From the NCBI GenBank assembly GCA_031772625.1, contig CM062810.1, positions 702,804,019-702,868,018 on the forward strand: DNA of 64,000 nt, written 5' to 3'. A model generated the notes under the pieces. The model saw only the letters and a program-made list of their open reading frames with translations, did no database searches and was not told where the DNA came from. Position numbers and translations under genes: made by a program. The DNA comes from Pinus tabuliformis (lineage: Eukaryota > Streptophyta > Pinopsida > Pinales > Pinaceae). Positions 60,701 to 64,000 of the stretch are shown here, one piece after another (the stretch's first letter is position 1; the number at the start of each line of letters is the position of its first letter).

Positions 60701-62119
60701 TTAATTCTAAATTATCACATCATAAACCTTGATCACATGGAAAAGGGCCTCAATTAGAACTGGTTCTGGCCCCTGCAGTCGGACTGCCAGTTCCAATTCC
60801 CCCATTCTCCAGAAGAAGGTATTTATGAGTGATGGAAGTAATAATAACAGAAAGACGGAAGAAAAATTAGCCCGGAAACTCAGTCCGGCACTCTAAACAG
60901 ACAAGTTAACTATTAAAACTCAGCAAACGCCAAGAATCGAACCTGAACGTCGTCTGCCAAATAACTAAAGGAAGGAGGGTTTGGAAAGCGCTAACCCTGC
61001 AATTTAAGGAGATTTGCGAAGAAATTGACGGCTCAGATTAATGATCGGATTTTTTGATCTGATGGTCTAGATTATATCATTGCTTTACGCAATGAGTGTA
61101 TGTCTTCTGGACAAACACATCATCTGTAATTTTCTATAGCACGCTATCTTCACAGAATCTCGATTTTGTAGGCTTGGTCGGTGGGATACATTAATTTTAT
61201 CGAAATCTTGGTGCTGGAAATTTATCGATCCCACATTCAACGTTTTGACGGTTAAATGTTCAACACTTATGCTTATCCAGCACGCGTGTGGGGCGTTCAA
61301 CTTTGAATGGTCTCCGATGGATTAATTGTATTCTATTTTAGGTCGATTGTCAAATTCTTGGCTGCTTGTTTTATATCCTTCGAAAATTGTTATCATACGT
61401 TTGAATATTCCCGTTGTAGACTTTGCTTGTTTATTGGCTTTTTGATGGGCACTTTTACAACTATTAAATTAATGTAGTTGTTTCTCGGAAAACCCATCAT
61501 GATTTAGTTTACCATTATTAAATTAATGTAGTTGTTTCTTGGAAAACATTAACACTTTTTACATTACGTTAATTAATACCTACTACATTAAAAAAAACAA
61601 AAACAATTACCTACTGCATTAAAAAAAACAAAAACAAATTATATATGTAATAAAATTAATGTAATTATTTTTTTAAAAACTCTTCAAAAACAAATTATAT
61701 ATGTAATAAAATTAATGTAATTATTTTTTTAAAAACTCTTCATAATTCTCTAGTGAATACTATATCTACTAATTTAGTTGTATGTAGTTGTTTCTTGAAA
61801 AAGATTAACACTTTTTACATTACGTTAATTAATACCTACTACATTAAAAAAACCAAAAACAAATACCTACTGCATTAAAAAAAACAAAAACAAATTATAT
61901 ATGTAATAAAATTAATGTAATTATTTTTTTAAAAACTCTTCATAATTCTCTAGCAGTGAATACTATATCTACTAATTTAGTTGTTAAACTAGCCATGAGT
62001 ACAATAATTATTAGCTATTATTTGTTAATGTTATTGGCTATTCAAATTAAATATATTTTTATTTAGATATTTAAAATCTATTTTATTTAGGTCATCCATA
62101 TAGTTAAAATTTTTATAAT
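57701..62119. other. Non-coding region with local duplications
   Basis: No convincing exon. 57982-58330 carries two and a half copies of a block (GGTTTAGATTTTG ... GACAATTCAA ... CTAATAANCTAACC). An inverted pair lies at 59441-59473 and 59987-60019. 60240-61010 is less A/T-rich than its surroundings and could hold a promoter or small exon; on the minus strand near 60750-60820 a short text (ENGGIGTGSPTAGARTSSN, stop) looks protein-like but cannot be assigned. Confidence 0.4.
61549..61965. repeat. Nested tandem duplications, 55 and ~259 bp
   Basis: AACACTTTTTACATTACG occurs at 61549 and 61808 with ~150 bp of matching sequence after each. Within the first copy the block ATTATATATGTAATAAAATT is duplicated with a 55-bp offset (61637 and 61692). 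Confidence 0.8.
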
Positions 62120-63096
62120 TGTAAAATATAAATATATACAAATTTTGTATAGACTCATTTATGCCTTAAAGATAATTTATTTTGAAATGAATTTATGATA
62201 AAATTTGAATGTTCTCAAAGTTTTGAGTGGATTATAGTTTTGAAAAAAAAAGAGAGTTATTGTAAGACCTTTACTTTGGGAATACAAAGCCTTGCCTAAT
62301 TGACTACGCCAAGTGTAAAAGATTGTAGCTTGCAAGGCTAGACAACATGTACCTAGAATTGCTTTTATACGAGAGATTAAGACACCCTGGGTGGACAAGC
62401 TAGATGTGCGGACCCAAGGGGGTGAGAGTTCCATAGGTTGGTGGATGGATTACACATTGGATCCACTTTGAATGTGGAGCGGATCTCAAGGCACTTCAAA
62501 AAAAAAGACAAAGCACATGCACTATATAAAGAGGATGCCTCCATTTGCGAAGTCATGCAAGTTTTTTCATTCATAGAAGGTTGAGCAAGAAGTTTTTGTT
62601 GTTGTGTGAACACTAGAATTGACACAATAAATTACTTGAATGTTGGCTAAGTGAAGTATTAAATGGATAGGACCTACACGAGGTAGGCTTCTAGATGTTT
62701 TAGGGGTTGGATTAACAAGTGTTATAGGCATTTGTGCCTTCAATACTTGTATTCTCTGAAAAAACTACAAGCAATTGGTCACAATCCCTCTTTGAGTCTC
62801 TGTAGCAATCTTTATATTAATAAACTTAAGACATACATTTGTCGTGTTCCTTGTGATCCATTATTTGGCTAAGTATTGTTGAATAGTTGGCTAATTTTAA
62901 AAGTATTTATGGGATGCTTTCATGTCAAGGATGGACATGTGCCTATTGTTATAAGAACTCAGTTGTGTTGAACTTTGTTGCATATCTAAATTGTAGATTT
63001 CCACATAGTTAAGTGCAAATTGTAAGTGAAGAGACGTAGTCTGGTTGTAGTAGGCATAGGTTGGTCAAGCCCTTATCATCAAGGAAACGTAGTGTC
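62120..63096 (+). mobile_element. Composite repeat copy B: first part plus LTR-like unit
   Basis: 62120-62372 matches 32655-33052 and runs without a gap into 62373-63096, which matches 34918-35660. A TATA box (TATATAAA) lies at 62523-62530. In this uninterrupted form the whole could be one LTR of about 1 kb. The primer-site-like word of copy A is not preserved here. Confidence 0.6.
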
Positions 63097-63139
63097 GCAT
63101 GACCAAAGATGTTGAAACAAAAAATATTTTTGAGATTTG

Positions 63140-64000
63140 GGTTGATCACCTCTTTATAATACCTTAGTTTCATTTTACCCTCTTTATCACCCCATAATTT
63201 CTCCTCAAATTTTGATGTAATAATATTTTAGTATTATCATTATTCTACAAAATGATCTCCTTCTTTATCTCCACTTGAGCTAGAGGTGGTGGTTTTGGCT
63301 AGAGTTAGAAGTTATTTTTGGTAATCTCTTATCTTCCACATTGTTTAATTTTTTCTTGTACATAAGATACCTAGTCATAACCATGTTTTTAATGCAAAAA
63401 ATACTAGCTTCAGTCAAGATGATATGATAGGGTACATTCCCTTTAATGCTGAAATTGTCGGTTAAAATTTGCTTTTGGATATGTTTAATCTTCTTCAACG
63501 ACTCTTTGGAGATACTACAACCCCAAATTTCGCATATATATAAAATAACAAGAGTGACAAGAGTCTCAAAGAGGGGTTTATTTTTTATCCATATCCAGAT
63601 ATATGCTAATTTGCAATTATTTTCAAGTTGATAATAAGCTTTAGATCCTTCATTTTTCCTTTTCTCAATGTTATAATTCCAATTGAGTTTGTGATGGATA
63701 TCTATTCCTAAATATTTGTATGAAGGAACTTCCTCCAAATTGTTCTTGTCATATATGAAAATATCATATGTGATCTTTATGAATTTAATTATCATGAATT
63801 TTGTTTTCTTATAATTAATCATCATACCCATCTTGAAACAAAAATCTTGGAGGATTATTAATTTCTTTCCAAGATTGCAATGACTCATCACCAAAAGAGA
63901 AATAACATTAGCATAAAGGAGAAGAGTTATGACTATAAGGGTGAACGTGGGGCCAACACAACTTGTATCTTCCAAACTTACACTCTCTAGCTTATCAACG
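63140..64000 (-). pseudogene. RTE-like LINE, antisense, copy B (cut by window edge)
   Basis: The minus-strand frame 63975-63280 (231 residues, open toward the window edge) is the RT palm end and C-terminal part of an RTE-like LINE: LLLYANVISLLVMSH replaces the usual YADD box, then GMMINYKKTKFMIIK, YKYLGIDIHHKLNWNYNIEK, SKAYYQLENNCKLA, ILYICEIWGCSISKESLKKI and MTRYLMYKKKLNNVEDKRLP. It aligns with copy A (36400-35790) but keeps more of the C-terminal part. The frame is unbroken over 231 codons although the catalytic aspartates are gone. As in copy A, its 3' end points at the LTR-like unit. Confidence 0.85.

Noticed and set aside
60938-60960. B-box-like GGTTCGATTC on the minus strand
   Set aside because: No matching acceptor stem or clear A-box; probably chance or a very old SINE piece.

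Overview
The window looks like gene-poor, repeat-packed nuclear DNA of a large-genome land plant. A gymnosperm, probably a conifer, is the best guess. The grounds are plant-type Ty3/gypsy and Ty1/copia remnants, plant L1 LINEs with an RNase H domain, RTE-like LINEs, methionine-initiator-type primer sites, a small plant-specific gene family, a plant LRR receptor-kinase fragment, and a Penelope-like element (PLE) with a GIY-YIG endonuclease, a class described in conifers. The species assignment is inference. I see no intact host gene.

Layout. 1-4806: tail of a Ty3/gypsy pol, then a 3.3-kb imperfect palindrome (about 661-4010) with a GC-rich tip at 2370; its left arm carries a 156-bp insert with a hammerhead ribozyme. 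4807-9467: element 1, a non-autonomous LTR retrotransposon on the plus strand. 9468-23827: element 2, an LTR element on the minus strand whose single long frame (now broken) encodes a coiled coil, two G-patch-like segments and two zinc knuckles. Its 5' LTR has grown into a satellite of thirteen 749-bp units (13601-23336). 24610-24805: a tRNA-derived SINE with 29-bp target duplications. 25313-27520: AT-rich tandem and CCATGG-type repeats. 27521-30986: AT-rich DNA without recognisable content. 30987-31433: a small plant-family gene with one in-frame stop. 32655-38060: a composite repeat (LTR-like unit plus antisense RTE-like LINE) interrupted by 1.9 kb that carries an LRR-kinase fragment. 38456-41453: the PLE with its own hammerhead ribozyme. 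43854-47868: a gag-only copia element. 49223-53300: a decayed L1 LINE. 53301-62119: non-coding DNA with local duplications. 62120-64000: a second copy of the composite repeat.

How the parts relate. Element 1 abuts the 3' LTR of element 2 and probably inserted into it, with later loss of the left flank. The element 2 LTRs differ visibly (roughly a tenth of bases where I compared them), whereas its satellite units are almost identical, so the array formed or was homogenised long after insertion. The two hammerheads share core and 3' flank, so the small insert in the palindrome is most simply a PLE derivative. Both antisense LINE copies have a catalytically altered YADD box, which suggests that they multiplied as cargo of the LTR-like unit.
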